Shown here: in pieces, positions 42,476 through 51,859 of the stretch | How the letters are laid out: the number at the start of each line of letters is the position of its first letter | Position numbering within the stretch: the stretch's first letter is position 1 | NCBI RefSeq assembly: GCF_016134045.1 | Contig: NZ_CP065915.1 | Span: 2,980,501-3,044,500 of the forward strand | DNA length: 64,000 nt | Direction of reading: 5' to 3' | Source: Pelagovum pacificum | Lineage (GTDB): Bacteria > Pseudomonadota > Alphaproteobacteria > Rhodobacterales > Rhodobacteraceae | Program-made: the position numbers and the translations under genes | The notes under the pieces: generated by a model | Databases searched by the model: none | What the model was told of the DNA's origin: nothing | Seen by the model: only the letters and a program-made list of their open reading frames with translations

Positions 42476-43150
42476 ATGACATTCTCCCTCGTCGCCCGCT
42501 GTTCGGAGTCCGGCATGTTCGGGATGGCAATCTCCTCCTCGTCGCCCGCCGTCGCCGCGCGCTGTTCTTACGCGCGAGCGGGCGTCGGCGCGGTCGCGTC
42601 CCAGAACGTGACCGACCCCACTTTGGGACCGAAGATGCTGGACCTCCTGAAGTCGGGGCTGTCCGCACCGGAGGCCCTTGCCCGGATAACCGCGGAGACG
42701 GACTTCATGGAATATCGCCAGTTGCTCGCCGTCGACGGGCAGGGCCGGACCGCGATCCATTCGGGACCGCGCGCGCTCGGCACCTGGAGCGAGGCTCAGG
42801 CGACCGACGTCGCCGCTGGTGGCAACCTGCTGGCAACAGGCGATGTGCCACAACAGATGGTCGACGCATTTCTCGCCAGTACCGGGCACATCGGCGACCG
42901 GCTGGTTGTGGCCCTTCAGGCCGGACAGAAGGCGGGTGGCGAGGCCGGCCCGGTTCATTCCGCCGGCCTGCTCATCGTCGACAGGGTCGCCTGGCCCGTA
43001 GCCGAACTGCGCTGCGACTGGACGGAAGAAGATCCGATCGCCTCCGTCACGCGGGCGTGGGACGTCTACAAGCCGCAGCTCGACGCCTATGTGCAGCGCG
43101 CGATCGACCCGCGCGACGCCCCGTCCTACGGCGTGCCGGGCGACGAATAG
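42476..43150 (+). CDS. DUF1028 protein (Ntn-hydrolase-like)
   Basis: This 224-residue protein matches DUF1028, a putative Ntn-type hydrolase family. It starts with MTFSLVARC and shows GMAISSSSPAVAARC, a run GVGAVASQ and a GNLLA block. It is preceded by GAGGAGGCAGGCAC. The family may hydrolyse small amides, but this has not been shown for this member. It lies between RidA and LysR. Confidence 0.85.
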   Translation: MTFSLVARCSESGMFGMAISSSSPAVAARCSYARAGVGAVASQNVTDPTLGPKMLDLLKSGLSAPEALARITAETDFMEYRQLLAVDGQGRTAIHSGPRALGTWSEAQATDVAAGGNLLATGDVPQQMVDAFLASTGHIGDRLVVALQAGQKAGGEAGPVHSAGLLIVDRVAWPVAELRCDWTEEDPIASVTRAWDVYKPQLDAYVQRAIDPRDAPSYGVPGDE

Positions 43151-43215
43151 CCCGCCGTCCTGTCCGAAGGCGCCCAACCTGACGACGTCCGACGAACGAG
43201 GATCAGAGACTTCGG

Positions 43216-44142
43216 ATGCCCCTACGCTTCACCCTGCGACAGCTCGAATATCTCGTGGCGGTTGGCGAGTCCGGCTCCATCGCGCGGGCGGCCGAAAAGG
43301 TGAACGTGTCGTCCCCATCGATCTCTGCTGCGATCGCCCAGCTCGAAGAAGAGTTCGGCCTGCAATTGTTCGCACGGCGCCATGCGCATGGCCTCACCCT
43401 CAGTCAGGCCGGGCGGCGGTTCCTAGAACAGGCCAAAACCGTGATCGCAGAGGCCGAAGCCATGAACCGGCTCGCGGGTGAGATCCGAGGGCAGGTCCGG
43501 GGGCCGCTCGACGTTGGCTGCCTGCTCACTTTCGCGCAGATCGTGCTGCCGCATTTGCGACGCAGCTTCTGCGCCCGTTATCCGGAGGTGGAGTTTCGCC
43601 AGTTCGAACGGGATCAGCAGGCACTGTTCGCCGGCCTTCGCAATGCCGAGCTCGACATCGCGCTGACCTACGACCTCGACATCCCCGACGACCTCGAGTT
43701 CGTGCCGCTGTTCCACCTGCCGCCCTACGCGCTGCTGCCGGACAATCACGAGCTCGCCAACCGGCGCAGCGTTGATGCGACCGAACTTGCCCCCTACCCC
43801 ATGGTGCTGCTCGACCTGCCGCACTCCGCCCCTTACTTCCTGTCCTTCTTCGCCAACGCCGGCGTGACGCCGAACGTGGTTGAGCGCACGCGCGACATGG
43901 AAGTGATGAAGTCGATGGTCGCGAACGGGTTCGGCTACTCGATCGCCAACATACGCCACGCGTCAGAACGGGCGGCGGACGGCAAGAAACTGCGCTTCGT
44001 CCCGCTCGAAGGCGAAACACGACCGACGCAGATGGGGCTTGTGATGATGCCGAGCACCGGCAACCTTTTGACAGTCCGGGCGCTGATCGACCATTGCCGC
44101 GACACCCTGACCCCGTCCCTGACGCCGGGACTCAAGTTCTGA
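43216..44142 (+). CDS. LysR-family transcriptional regulator
   Basis: The 308 residues begin with a LysR winged helix-turn-helix (LRQLEYLVAVGESGSIARAA, then SSPSISAAIAQLEEEFG). A two-lobe effector-binding domain of the usual length follows. It is inside the catabolic cluster, in the same direction, and probably controls it. The co-inducer could be the substrate of the ArgE-type deacylase. Confidence 0.92.
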   Translation: MPLRFTLRQLEYLVAVGESGSIARAAEKVNVSSPSISAAIAQLEEEFGLQLFARRHAHGLTLSQAGRRFLEQAKTVIAEAEAMNRLAGEIRGQVRGPLDVGCLLTFAQIVLPHLRRSFCARYPEVEFRQFERDQQALFAGLRNAELDIALTYDLDIPDDLEFVPLFHLPPYALLPDNHELANRRSVDATELAPYPMVLLDLPHSAPYFLSFFANAGVTPNVVERTRDMEVMKSMVANGFGYSIANIRHASERAADGKKLRFVPLEGETRPTQMGLVMMPSTGNLLTVRALIDHCRDTLTPSLTPGLKF

Positions 44143-44171
44143 CGAGCCCCGGCCGACAAGGAGAGCGCTCC

Positions 44172-45293
44172 ATGACGACGACAGACCTCCTCGCCCGGCT
44201 GGTTGGCTTTCCGACGGTCAGCGCTGACAGCAATCTGCCGCTGATCGACTGGGCTGAGGGCTACCTCGCCGACTGCGGTGCGACCACCTGGCGGCTGCCG
44301 GACAGCAGCGGGCAAAAGGCCGGTCTCTTCGCGCGGATCGGACCGGGCGACCGACGGGGCGTCATGCTCTCGGCACATAGCGATGTCGTGCCGGTCGACG
44401 GCCAGACGTGGCATGGTGATCCCTTCCGGCTGACCGCGCGGGACGGTCGCCTGTACGGGCGCGGCGCGACGGACATGAAGGGCTTCCTGGCCGCCATGCT
44501 GCGTGTCGCCGCCAAGGCGGCGGACCGTGACTTGCGCGAGCCGCTGCTCCTGTCGATCTCCTACGACGAAGAAGTCGGCTGCCGCGGCATTGCCGACATG
44601 ATCGGAACGCTAGAGACGACCGTCGGCCGGCCGCGCCTCTGTATCGTGGGTGAGCCGACGTCGATGCGGATCGCGCTCGGCCACAAGGGCAAGGCCGCCT
44701 ATCGCGCCTCCTGCCGCGGAACCGCCGGACATTCCGCCCGCGCCCCGGATTTCACCAATGCGCTTCACCTTGGCGCGGACTTTCTCGGCGAACTGCGCGC
44801 CCTTCAGGACCACCTCACCACCTCCGGCGCTCGGGACGAGGCCTACGATATCGCCTTCTCCACCGTCCATGCGGGCCGGATGGCAGGCGGCACGGCGTTG
44901 AACATCGTGCCCGACCTCTGCACGCTCGACTACGAGATCCGCCACTTGCCCGCCGACGACCTGCTACGGCTCGAAGACCGGCTGGCGCAGGCGGCGCGCC
45001 GGATCGGCGGCGATCGGATCAACATCGACAAGGTAAACGCCTATCCCGGCCTCGATGTCGCGCCATCCCACCCCGCGGTCGCGGAGTTGGCGAACCTTAT
45101 GGACGATCCTGTGACGACCAAAGTCGGTTATGGCACGGAGGCTGGCCATTTCGACGCCATCGGCGTCCCGACCCTGGTCTGTGGACCCGGCGACATGGCG
45201 CAAGGGCACATCGCCGATGAGTTCATCGAGGAAAGTCAGCTCGCCGCCTGCGACCGGATGCTCGACCGGCTGCTAGACAGCCTGACCGCTTAA
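44172..45293 (+). CDS. argE: M20-family deacylase of acetylornithine deacetylase (ArgE) type
   Basis: The ATG at 44172 gives 373 residues, and upstream starts lie in the LysR gene. The M20 metal ligands are visible: SAHSDVVP (His near 81), GRGATDMKG, SYDEEVGCRG, VGEPT and AGHFDAIG near the end. The dimerization domain sits in the middle. ArgE removes acetyl from N-acetylornithine, but the catabolic neighbours make a different N-acyl amino acid possible. The symbol is a close-family label. Confidence 0.88.
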   Translation: MTTTDLLARLVGFPTVSADSNLPLIDWAEGYLADCGATTWRLPDSSGQKAGLFARIGPGDRRGVMLSAHSDVVPVDGQTWHGDPFRLTARDGRLYGRGATDMKGFLAAMLRVAAKAADRDLREPLLLSISYDEEVGCRGIADMIGTLETTVGRPRLCIVGEPTSMRIALGHKGKAAYRASCRGTAGHSARAPDFTNALHLGADFLGELRALQDHLTTSGARDEAYDIAFSTVHAGRMAGGTALNIVPDLCTLDYEIRHLPADDLLRLEDRLAQAARRIGGDRINIDKVNAYPGLDVAPSHPAVAELANLMDDPVTTKVGYGTEAGHFDAIGVPTLVCGPGDMAQGHIADEFIEESQLAACDRMLDRLLDSLTA

Positions 45294-46066
45294 GGCCGCT
45301 CCGCAAACAGGAAGCCGGTGTTTGCGTGAACGGGATTCCTGGCGCGGCGCACCACGAACCCCTCTGACCTCAGGCACGCGATCAGCTCATCGCTTGTGTG
45401 GTTGGTGAGCGCCTCGTGGTATTCCAGCGCAATACGGTCGACACGGTGGAGCTGATCCGCCCCATTCAGGATCAGGTCGAACTCTCCGCCTTCACAGTCG
45501 ATCTTCATGAAATCGCAACGCCTGCCCGGTAGCCTGTCGAGGATCCGTGCAAGGCTCGTCGCTTCGATGCCCTCGCCGGGGCCGAAGACCTGCATCCCGG
45601 CGCGCGCCCGGCCCGGCAACAAGGCGCGCGTGCCGTCACGGGCGGCAGCGGCTTCGTTATGGATTGTCGCGGTCGTGATGCCGTTGCGGCGCAGATTGCG
45701 GCCAAGCAGAGCGAAGGAGTCCGCGAAGGGTTCGTATGCGTGGACCACGCCATCGGGCGCGAGCGATGCGGCAAGGACAGTGAAATCGCCCAGCCCCGCC
45801 CCGATATCGAGGATCCTCCAGTCCGGCGCCGGCTCCGCGAAGTCGCGGAAGTAGTCGCGGTCGAGGCAGGTCTCCTTGACCACCCATGCATCCATCGGTT
45901 CGCGCACTTCAAAAGAAAGCCCGGTGCGGCGCAGTGTGATCGTGGTCGGCACCACGCGCGACGGGACCAGAAACAGGGCGATGGTGGACAGCGGCGCGCG
46001 CAGACCGGTCAGCAGCGTCACTATGGACCTGCTGTAGTAGCCATACTTGCGGAGCGCGCGCTTCAT
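45290..46066 (-). CDS. FkbM-family methyltransferase
   Basis: The ATG at 46066 with AGGTGA upstream gives 258 residues. The Rossmann motif is ILDIGAGLGDFTVLA near residue 85, and the FkbM signature MKIDCEGGEF is near 190. FkbM enzymes O-methylate sugars or lipids. The gene converges with argE by 4 bases and has no obvious partner. The next feature upstream is a tRNA-Leu. Confidence 0.87.
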   Translation of the reverse strand: MKRALRKYGYYSRSIVTLLTGLRAPLSTIALFLVPSRVVPTTITLRRTGLSFEVREPMDAWVVKETCLDRDYFRDFAEPAPDWRILDIGAGLGDFTVLAASLAPDGVVHAYEPFADSFALLGRNLRRNGITTATIHNEAAAARDGTRALLPGRARAGMQVFGPGEGIEATSLARILDRLPGRRCDFMKIDCEGGEFDLILNGADQLHRVDRIALEYHEALTNHTSDELIACLRSEGFVVRRARNPVHANTGFLFAERP

Positions 46067-46141
46067 GGGATCACCTCGCCGAACGGCACGCGGCCGCAAG
46101 CCCCTGTCGGGCTTGGACTATCCGCTCTCGAAGGAGAAGAA

Positions 46142-46228
46142 TGGTGCGGTCGAGAAGACTCGAACTTCCACGGGAGTTACCCCACAGCGACCTCAACGCT
46201 GCGCGTCTACCAATTCCGCCACGACCGC
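46142..46228 (-). tRNA. tRNA-Leu (anticodon GAG)
   Basis: On the minus strand the acceptor GCGGTCG/CGACCGC closes a complete tRNA of 87 bases, with A73 and an encoded CCA at 46142-46144. The anticodon stem CAGCG/CGCTG holds the loop TTGAGGT, giving GAG, which reads CUC and CUU. A long variable arm fits leucine. Confidence 0.96.
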
Positions 46229-46254
46229 ACTGCCTTGGCTTGGTGCGCGGTTCT

Positions 46255-46758
46255 CTACCGACTCGGTCGGCGGATGTGAAGCCCTATTTTGCCACTGCGC
46301 CACCACGTCAGCATGACGAGTGTCAGACCGGTCGCGATCACCACCCAGCCGAGCCACGTCGCCTCGCCGAAAAGGACGCGTGACATGGTGCGGCCGGGCA
46401 GCACGGTGAAGAGCCCACCGATGCCGAGCGCCTGGAAATAAAGGGATTTCATCGCACGTCCGTGCTCTCTGCCCCGCCCGGCGATCAGGTGGCGGATCGC
46501 GTCGACAAGACCGCCGAGGACCAGGATCGACAGCAGGTGGATCGGGCCGAAGGGACCGATCACGGCAAGCCCGTTGATGAAAAAGCCCGAGATCGCGAGC
46601 GTCGCCATCGACGCGACCCATGCCGCGCCCGCCGTCATGTGAAGCCCGTCCCGACTGCGTCGGAATAGCGCCAGCGGCCCGAGGGCGATCGCCAGCAGCG
46701 CTGCGGACACATGGATCTGGATCGCGGGCGGAGCAGCGAGGAGAGGTGTCAGGGTCAT
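46255..46758 (-). CDS. DUF2306-like small membrane protein
   Basis: The ATG at 46758 follows GGAGG at a perfect distance and gives 167 residues with four to five hydrophobic segments. It fits the DUF2306 family, which has an IQIHVSAALLAIALGPLAL start and HLLSILVL. The function is unknown. It is divergent from the LytTR regulator. Confidence 0.82.
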   Translation of the reverse strand: MTLTPLLAAPPAIQIHVSAALLAIALGPLALFRRSRDGLHMTAGAAWVASMATLAISGFFINGLAVIGPFGPIHLLSILVLGGLVDAIRHLIAGRGREHGRAMKSLYFQALGIGGLFTVLPGRTMSRVLFGEATWLGWVVIATGLTLVMLTWWRSGKIGLHIRRPSR

Positions 46759-46857
46759 GTCTTGCCTCCTTGTCGGGCGAGCTTTGGATTGGCACCTTGC
46801 TGGCGAATGCCGCTCCGGCCCCGCAACCGCGCTTGCGCGAACGAAAGGCGAGACGTC

Positions 46858-47631
46858 GTGAATCACCCCGGTCCGTCACTGGCGCTTCGCGAAGTGCGGG
46901 AGCATCTGTCGCAGCCGAAGACCCTGATCGGGATGGTCGGGGTCGCCGTGATCCTCGGAATCAGCGGACCGTTCGAAACCGGGCAATACCCGGTTGCCGG
47001 GCGTCTGGCCTACTGGGCCGGCGTCGTCGCCGCGACCTACGCGACCGGCGTGTTCTGCGGTACGCTGCTGGCCCCGCGCCTGTCGCGGTTGGCCAGGCCC
47101 GCGCGCGTCGCGCTCATCGGCCTCGCGACCGGCCTTGCCGTCACTCTGGTCGTCGCCGCTGTCAACCTTGTGCTCCTTGGAATGGACGTGCCGACCTTCG
47201 CGGAGAGCGCCCGCTTCACCCTGTCCGTCGTCGCGATCTCCATCGCGGTCACTGCAGTGTCGGTCTACCTGTCGTCGGACACCGACCACAAAGCTGGCAG
47301 CACGCAGGACGGCCCATTGATCCTGTCGCGCCTGCCGCTTGAAAAACGCGGCCAGCTTCTGTCGCTTTCCGCGGAGGACCATTATGTGAGGGTCCGCACG
47401 AACCGGGGAGAGGAACTGCTGCTCATGCGACTGGCCGATGCGATCCGTGAGACGGGACAGACCGAGGGGCTTCAGGTCCACCGGTCCCACTGGGTCGCGA
47501 CCGACGCGGTTCGGGCCGTGCGCCGCTCTGGCGACCGGGCAATCCTGACGCTCACTGACGGTGCGACGGTCCCCGCGAGCCGCACGAACCTGCCGGCCCT
47601 CAGGAACGCCGGCCTGCTGGAACGTCGCTGA
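46858..47631 (+). CDS. Membrane-anchored LytTR-type DNA-binding regulator
   Basis: The GTG at 46858 gives 257 residues. An ATG at 46807 is an alternative. Four membrane helices fill about residues 20 to 140. A LytTR DNA-binding domain covers the C-terminal 100 residues ([14 protein letters not shown], then [10 protein letters not shown]). LytTR proteins bind direct repeats. There is no receiver, so the membrane part likely senses the signal. It is divergent from the DUF2306 gene, which it may control. Confidence 0.85.
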   Translation: MNHPGPSLALREVREHLSQPKTLIGMVGVAVILGISGPFETGQYPVAGRLAYWAGVVAATYATGVFCGTLLAPRLSRLARPARVALIGLATGLAVTLVVAAVNLVLLGMDVPTFAESARFTLSVVAISIAVTAVSVYLSSDTDHKAGSTQDGPLILSRLPLEKRGQLLSLSAEDHYVRVRTNRGEELLLMRLADAIRETGQTEGLQVHRSHWVATDAVRAVRRSGDRAILTLTDGATVPASRTNLPALRNAGLLERR

Positions 47632-47632
47632 G

Positions 47633-48280
47633 ATGGTCGAATGGCTCACCTCTCCCGGCCTCGTCCCTTACGAGATCGCCGAGGCCGAGATGGAAGCCCG
47701 CGCGAATGCCATCGCCGCCGGCGAGGCGGGCGAGGCGATCTGGCTGCTGGAACACCCTCCGCTCTATACCGCCGGCACATCGGCGCGCGCCGATGATCTG
47801 ACCGATCCCGACCGGTTCCCGGTCTACCCGACGAAGCGTGGCGGACAATATACCTATCACGGCCCCGGCCAGCGCGTGGCCTACGTCATGCTCGACCTCA
47901 CGAAACGGGGCCGCGACGTGCGCCAGTTCGTCCGGCAGCTCGAATCGTGGATCATCGCCACGCTGGCAGAGTTCAACGTCACCGGCGAGCGTCGCGAGGG
48001 CCGGGTCGGTGTCTGGGTCGTCCGCAAGGACCGGCCCCTGACGGCCACCGGTCAGCCGCCCGAGGACAAGATCGCCGCGCTCGGCATCAGGCTCCGCAAG
48101 TGGGTGTCGTTTCACGGCATTTCGATCAATGTCGAACCGGATCTCGACCATTTCAGCGGCATCGTGCCCTGCGGAATCAGCGAACACGGCGTGACCAGTC
48201 TCGTCGATCTCGGCCTGCCGGTGACGATGGAAGACGTCGACGTCGCCCTGAAGAAGACATTCGCCGAGGTGATGGGCTGA
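47633..48280 (+). CDS. lipB: Octanoyltransferase LipB
   Basis: LipB moves octanoyl from acyl carrier protein to lipoyl domains. The ATG at 47633 overlaps the LytTR stop by one base and gives 215 residues. The signature [11 protein letters not shown] is near residue 70, with the catalytic cysteine in VPCGI and the lysine in EDKIAALG. These are complete. Confidence 0.95.
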   Translation: MVEWLTSPGLVPYEIAEAEMEARANAIAAGEAGEAIWLLEHPPLYTAGTSARADDLTDPDRFPVYPTKRGGQYTYHGPGQRVAYVMLDLTKRGRDVRQFVRQLESWIIATLAEFNVTGERREGRVGVWVVRKDRPLTATGQPPEDKIAALGIRLRKWVSFHGISINVEPDLDHFSGIVPCGISEHGVTSLVDLGLPVTMEDVDVALKKTFAEVMG

Positions 48281-48286
48281 CGCGAC

Positions 48287-49075
48287 CTATTGCGCCGCGA
48301 GCAGCTCCAGCCGGTCCGGCATGGGCGGACAGGCCGAGGCCTCCTCCTCAGGCGTCATTTCCAGCTCCGTCGACACGACGACGGTGAACCGGATGCCGCC
48401 GGGGCCGAAGGTCGGCTGCGTGGTGGCGATGGCCGTGGGGCGGAAGCGCGCCTGCCCGCCCAGCGACGGCACCTCGCGGCAAGCGTCACGCCAAAGGTTC
48501 AGAAGTGCGCCCCTCAGGACGGGCCGGCCAGCGACGGCCTCCGCCCGCTCCTCGAGTCCTCGGGCGAAAGCGCGGTCGAGGTCGGGTTGCAGCGTTTCGC
48601 CGATGTCGATGCCGAGCCCGAGGAAGCCGATCTCAGCTTCTCGGATGCGGGCCCGCCCCGTCGCGTCGAGCGCGATCGTCCAGTCGGGACGAAAGACCGG
48701 ACGGCTGCGAACCTCCGCCCGCACTTCGAGGTCGATCGTCTCGCTCATCATGATTCCCGCCAGACGGCCACGCATCTCGGCTTCGCCCTGGATCACGGCG
48801 GATACGTAGAAGCCCTTGTCCTGCGTCGGCCCGACCGAGAGATCCGTCACCTCCGCCGACCAATCGATGCGGTCGTCACGCAGGCTGTTGGACGGGTTCT
48901 GCTCCCGGCCTTCGTAAACGGGGCGGATGTCCTGTTCGATCAGCAGTCGAAGCGCCTCAAACGGCACTTCGAGCGAAGCGGAGACGTGCGTTCCGGGCGA
49001 GTCCATCCGCTCCGCAACGGTGTCCGGCGCCGCCGGCGACGCAAGGAGGCAAAGCCCGAGAGCGATCCGTTTCAT
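48287..49075 (-). CDS. Secreted DUF4403-like protein
   Basis: The ATG at 49075 gives 262 residues with a short signal peptide (MKRIALGLCLLAS, then APDT). The mature protein is mostly beta strand with repeated segments and resembles the DUF4403 family of envelope proteins. The function is unknown. It converges with lipB. Confidence 0.7.
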   Translation of the reverse strand: MKRIALGLCLLASPAAPDTVAERMDSPGTHVSASLEVPFEALRLLIEQDIRPVYEGREQNPSNSLRDDRIDWSAEVTDLSVGPTQDKGFYVSAVIQGEAEMRGRLAGIMMSETIDLEVRAEVRSRPVFRPDWTIALDATGRARIREAEIGFLGLGIDIGETLQPDLDRAFARGLEERAEAVAGRPVLRGALLNLWRDACREVPSLGGQARFRPTAIATTQPTFGPGGIRFTVVVSTELEMTPEEEASACPPMPDRLELLAAQ

Positions 49076-49176
49076 CAAAAATACCTTTTGCTTCAATGAG
49101 ACAGGTGTCGCCCGAACTGGCAAGTGACACCGTGACCCCTAAAAAATTCCAACTCTCAGCATTTTTTTCGCGAAAT

Positions 49177-49190
49177 TTGATCTGGATCAA
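49177..49190 (+). promoter_or_regulatory. FNR/FnrL binding site
   Basis: The sequence is TTGAT-CTGG-ATCAA, a perfect match to the FNR consensus TTGATNNNNATCAA. It is centred at 49183.5. If it is a class II site, transcription starts near 49225. The hexamer TAGGTT at 49213-49218 lies exactly where the -10 box should be (TAnnnT), pointing to ctaD. On the opposite strand no such box is found. Confidence 0.75.
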
Positions 49191-49212
49191 GTTTTGGCCA
49201 GATTTGTCGCAT

Positions 49213-49218
49213 TAGGTT
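49213..49218 (+). promoter_or_regulatory. -10 box of the FNR-linked promoter
   Basis: TAGGTT fits TAnnnT and is 29 bases from the FNR box centre to the first base, as expected for a class II FNR promoter. The predicted start is near 49225 and the mRNA leader is about 280 bases. Confidence 0.5.
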
Positions 49219-49505
49219 CGCCCCGGCGATCAGGTGCAGCCTGCGACCGGAAACGGACCTGCGGCCGCCAGATCGCTGAGGGGACGGCTTAGCCGGATGC
49301 TTGGGATTGAGGGGTCTCGAGCGTCCGGCGGCCTATTTCATACCCCTTCTTTTTCACCTGTTCCGTATGCCTGCGCCAAAATGACCGTCGATGGACGCGT
49401 TCCCGCAGTTGCCCAAGCACGTCCGAGGCCTTAGAAAGCGGGTCCAAAGACAGGGACGACTCTGCTCCGTCGCTCCCCGGTAACGAGACCATCGGAGACA
49501 GCCTA

Positions 49506-51179
49506 ATGGCAGACGCTACGCTTCACGGACACGGGCACGAGGACAACAGGAGTTTCTTCACGCGCTGGTTCATGTCCACGAACCACAAGGACATCGGCAT
49601 CCTCTACCTGTTCGTGTCGGGCTTGGTCGGTCTTATCGCCGTGCTCTTCACGGTCTACATGCGCATGGAGCTGATGCATCCCGGCGTGCAGTACATGTGC
49701 CTCGAAGGCGCGCGGTTCTGGCCCGCCGATCCGGGTGACTGTACCCCGAACGGCCACCTCTGGAACGTGATGATCACGTACCACGGCGTGCTGATGATGT
49801 TCTTCGTCGTCATTCCGGCGCTGTTCGGCGGCTTCGGCAACTACCTGATGCCGCTGCAGATCGGCGCGCCGGACATGTCGTTCCCGCGGCTTAACAACCT
49901 GTCCTTCTGGCTTTATGTCACCGGTGTCTGCCTCGGCCTCGTCTCGCTGCTGACGCCCGGTGGCGACGGTCAGCTCGGCTCTGGCGTGGGCTGGGTCCTG
50001 TATCCGCCGCTCTCGACGTCGGAAACCGGCATGTCCATGGACTTCGCGATCTTCGCGGTCCACGTCTCCGGCGCTTCGTCGATCCTCGGTGCGGTCAACA
50101 TGATCACCACCTTCCTGAACATGCGCGCGCCCGGCATGACGCTGCACAAGGTGCCGCTGTTCGCCTGGTCGATCTTCGTCACCGCCTGGCTCATCCTGCT
50201 GGCGCTGCCCGTGCTCGCCGGCGCGATCACCATGCTGCTGACCGACCGCAACTTCGGAACGAGCTTCTTCCAGCCGGCCGGTGGCGGTGACCCGATCCTC
50301 TACCAGCACATCCTGTGGTTCTTCGGTCACCCCGAGGTCTACATCATCATCGTGCCGGCGTTCGGCATCATCTCCCATGTCGTGGCGACCTTCTCCAAGA
50401 AGCCGATCTTCGGCTACCTGCCGATGGTCTACGCGATGGTCGCGATCGGCGCGCTCGGCTTCGTCGTGTGGGCGCACCACATGTACACCGTGGGCATGTC
50501 GCTGACCCAGCAGAGCTACTTCATGATGGCCACTATGGTCATCGCCGTCCCGACGGGCGTGAAGGTCTTCTCCTGGATCGCGACGATGTGGGGCGGCTCG
50601 GTGGAATTCCGGACGCCAATGCTCTGGGCCTTCGGCTTCCTGTTCCTGTTCACCGTGGGCGGCGTCACCGGCGTGGTGCTGTCGCAGGCCGGTGTCGACC
50701 GTGCCTACCATGACACCTACTACGTGGTCGCACACTTCCACTACGTGATGTCGCTGGGCGCCGTGTTCGGCATCTTCGCCGGGATCTACTTCTACCTGCC
50801 GAAGATGGCGGGCCGGATGATCCCCGAGACGCTTGGCAAGATCCACTTCTGGGCGATGTTCCTCGGCGCCAACCTGACGTTCTTCCCGCAGCACTTCCTC
50901 GGCCGTCAGGGCATGCCCCGCCGCTACATCGACTACCCGGAAGCTTTCGCGACCTGGAACCTTGTGTCCTCGATCGGTGCCTTCATCGCCTTCGCGTCCT
51001 TCGTGTTCTTCATCGTCGTGCTGTTCAAGACGCTGCTGGCACCGAAGAACTCGACCGCGAACAACCCGTGGAACGAGTGGGCCGACACGCTGGAGTGGAC
51101 GCTGACGTCGCCGCCGCCGGAGCACACGTTCGAAACGCTCCCCAAGCAGAGCGACTGGGACAAGGGCCACGCGCACTAA
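49506..51179 (+). CDS. ctaD: Cytochrome c oxidase subunit I (aa3 type)
   Basis: CtaD holds heme a, heme a3 and CuB and reduces oxygen to water while pumping protons. The 557 residues show twelve membrane helices. The D-channel Asp is D123 (APDM). The active-site phrase GHPEVY gives H275, E277 and Y279, and the K-channel lysine is K353 (PTGVKVF). The heme ligands include H93 (TYHGV) and AHFHYV near 413. The offset of nine from the R. sphaeroides numbers matches all of these. ctaC and ctaE are not next to it, which is usual for Rhodobacter-type genomes. Confidence 0.97.
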   Translation: MADATLHGHGHEDNRSFFTRWFMSTNHKDIGILYLFVSGLVGLIAVLFTVYMRMELMHPGVQYMCLEGARFWPADPGDCTPNGHLWNVMITYHGVLMMFFVVIPALFGGFGNYLMPLQIGAPDMSFPRLNNLSFWLYVTGVCLGLVSLLTPGGDGQLGSGVGWVLYPPLSTSETGMSMDFAIFAVHVSGASSILGAVNMITTFLNMRAPGMTLHKVPLFAWSIFVTAWLILLALPVLAGAITMLLTDRNFGTSFFQPAGGGDPILYQHILWFFGHPEVYIIIVPAFGIISHVVATFSKKPIFGYLPMVYAMVAIGALGFVVWAHHMYTVGMSLTQQSYFMMATMVIAVPTGVKVFSWIATMWGGSVEFRTPMLWAFGFLFLFTVGGVTGVVLSQAGVDRAYHDTYYVVAHFHYVMSLGAVFGIFAGIYFYLPKMAGRMIPETLGKIHFWAMFLGANLTFFPQHFLGRQGMPRRYIDYPEAFATWNLVSSIGAFIAFASFVFFIVVLFKTLLAPKNSTANNPWNEWADTLEWTLTSPPPEHTFETLPKQSDWDKGHAH

Positions 51180-51203
51180 GCGCGATCCTTAACCAGGAAT
51201 GAC

Positions 51204-51236
51204 AAAGGCCCCGGAGGCGATCCGGGGCCTTTTTTT
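51204..51236. terminator. Strong rho-independent terminator after ctaD
   Basis: AAAGGCCCCGGA and TCCGGGGCCTTT form a perfect 12-base-pair stem with a 5-base loop (GGCGA). A run of seven T bases follows on the plus strand. It lies just after ctaD and just before the convergent SRPBCC gene end, so it can act in both directions. Confidence 0.95.
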
Positions 51237-51240
51237 CTTG

Positions 51241-51702
51241 TCAGGCGGCGCAGCCCGAGGCGGTTGGCACTGATTCCGAGGCGAGGTTCTGGCACCAGCC
51301 TTCCACCATGCGGGACAGCTCGCGATGGACCGCCGTGCGCCAAATCCGGGGCCACAGCCCCCCGACCGATGCCTCGACCTGCACACGCGTGCCGCCAGCC
51401 ACGTCGGAGAGCGACCACAGCACGCGTTCCTGCCGGGTCACGCCGTTGCCGCGCCAGCCGAGCGACGACTCCGGCTCAACCGTGGCGAGGCGCGCACGGA
51501 TCTGCTGCCCGCCGATCATCAGGTCGAACTGGGTCCCCTGCGCGACCTCGGATTCGATCCAGACGCCCTCCACCCCCGGGCACCACAGGGGCCAGGCCGG
51601 GATATCGGACAGGACGGACCAGACTGCCGCACGGGGCGCGGCGACCACGACCTCTGCCCCGGCCCGGACAGGCGCGCGACGGTCGATTTCGAAGATGGAC
51701 AT
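51241..51702 (-). CDS. SRPBCC-family lipid-binding protein
   Basis: This 153-residue protein has the start-like fold of SRPBCC: VVVAAPRAAVWSVLSDIPAWPLWCPGV at the front, and a final helix with VHRELSRMVEGWCQNL. Such proteins hold hydrophobic ligands in a pocket. It converges with ctaD across the terminator. No function is known. Confidence 0.88.
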   Translation of the reverse strand: MSIFEIDRRAPVRAGAEVVVAAPRAAVWSVLSDIPAWPLWCPGVEGVWIESEVAQGTQFDLMIGGQQIRARLATVEPESSLGWRGNGVTRQERVLWSLSDVAGGTRVQVEASVGGLWPRIWRTAVHRELSRMVEGWCQNLASESVPTASGCAA

Positions 51703-51859
51703 TCAAGTGACCTCACCGCGTCCCGACGCAGGCCGGACCACCCGGCGCAAGGGGACGCGCGGCAAGCATCTGGGTGCGCCAGGGGTGCGGCGCAAGGCCC
51801 CCGGTCTTGACTTCGACGGCGAGAGACCGAGTCTTGGCTGGATTGGCACAGATCGGCTC

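Larger units (their letters stand above)
49076..49505. promoter_or_regulatory. Regulatory region of ctaD with FNR box
   Basis: This 430-base gap precedes ctaD and contains a perfect FNR box and a -10-like hexamer. From 49220 to 49505 it would be a long leader of the ctaD mRNA. No supported gene is seen in it. Confidence 0.5.

Noticed and set aside
40655..43177. An 840-codon open frame on the minus strand
   Set aside because: It lies opposite the monooxygenase, RidA and DUF1028 genes, which are clear families. Its protein is rich in Arg, Gly, Asp and Val without motifs, as is typical of antisense frames in GC-rich DNA.
49503..51176. A 557-codon open frame opposite ctaD
   Set aside because: Its length equals that of ctaD because the codon bias of ctaD removes stops on the other strand. 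The protein is low-complexity (many His, Glu, Arg).
51308..51859. Upstream extension of the DUF2244 protein
   Set aside because: It overlaps the SRPBCC gene on the other strand, which is a better supported gene.
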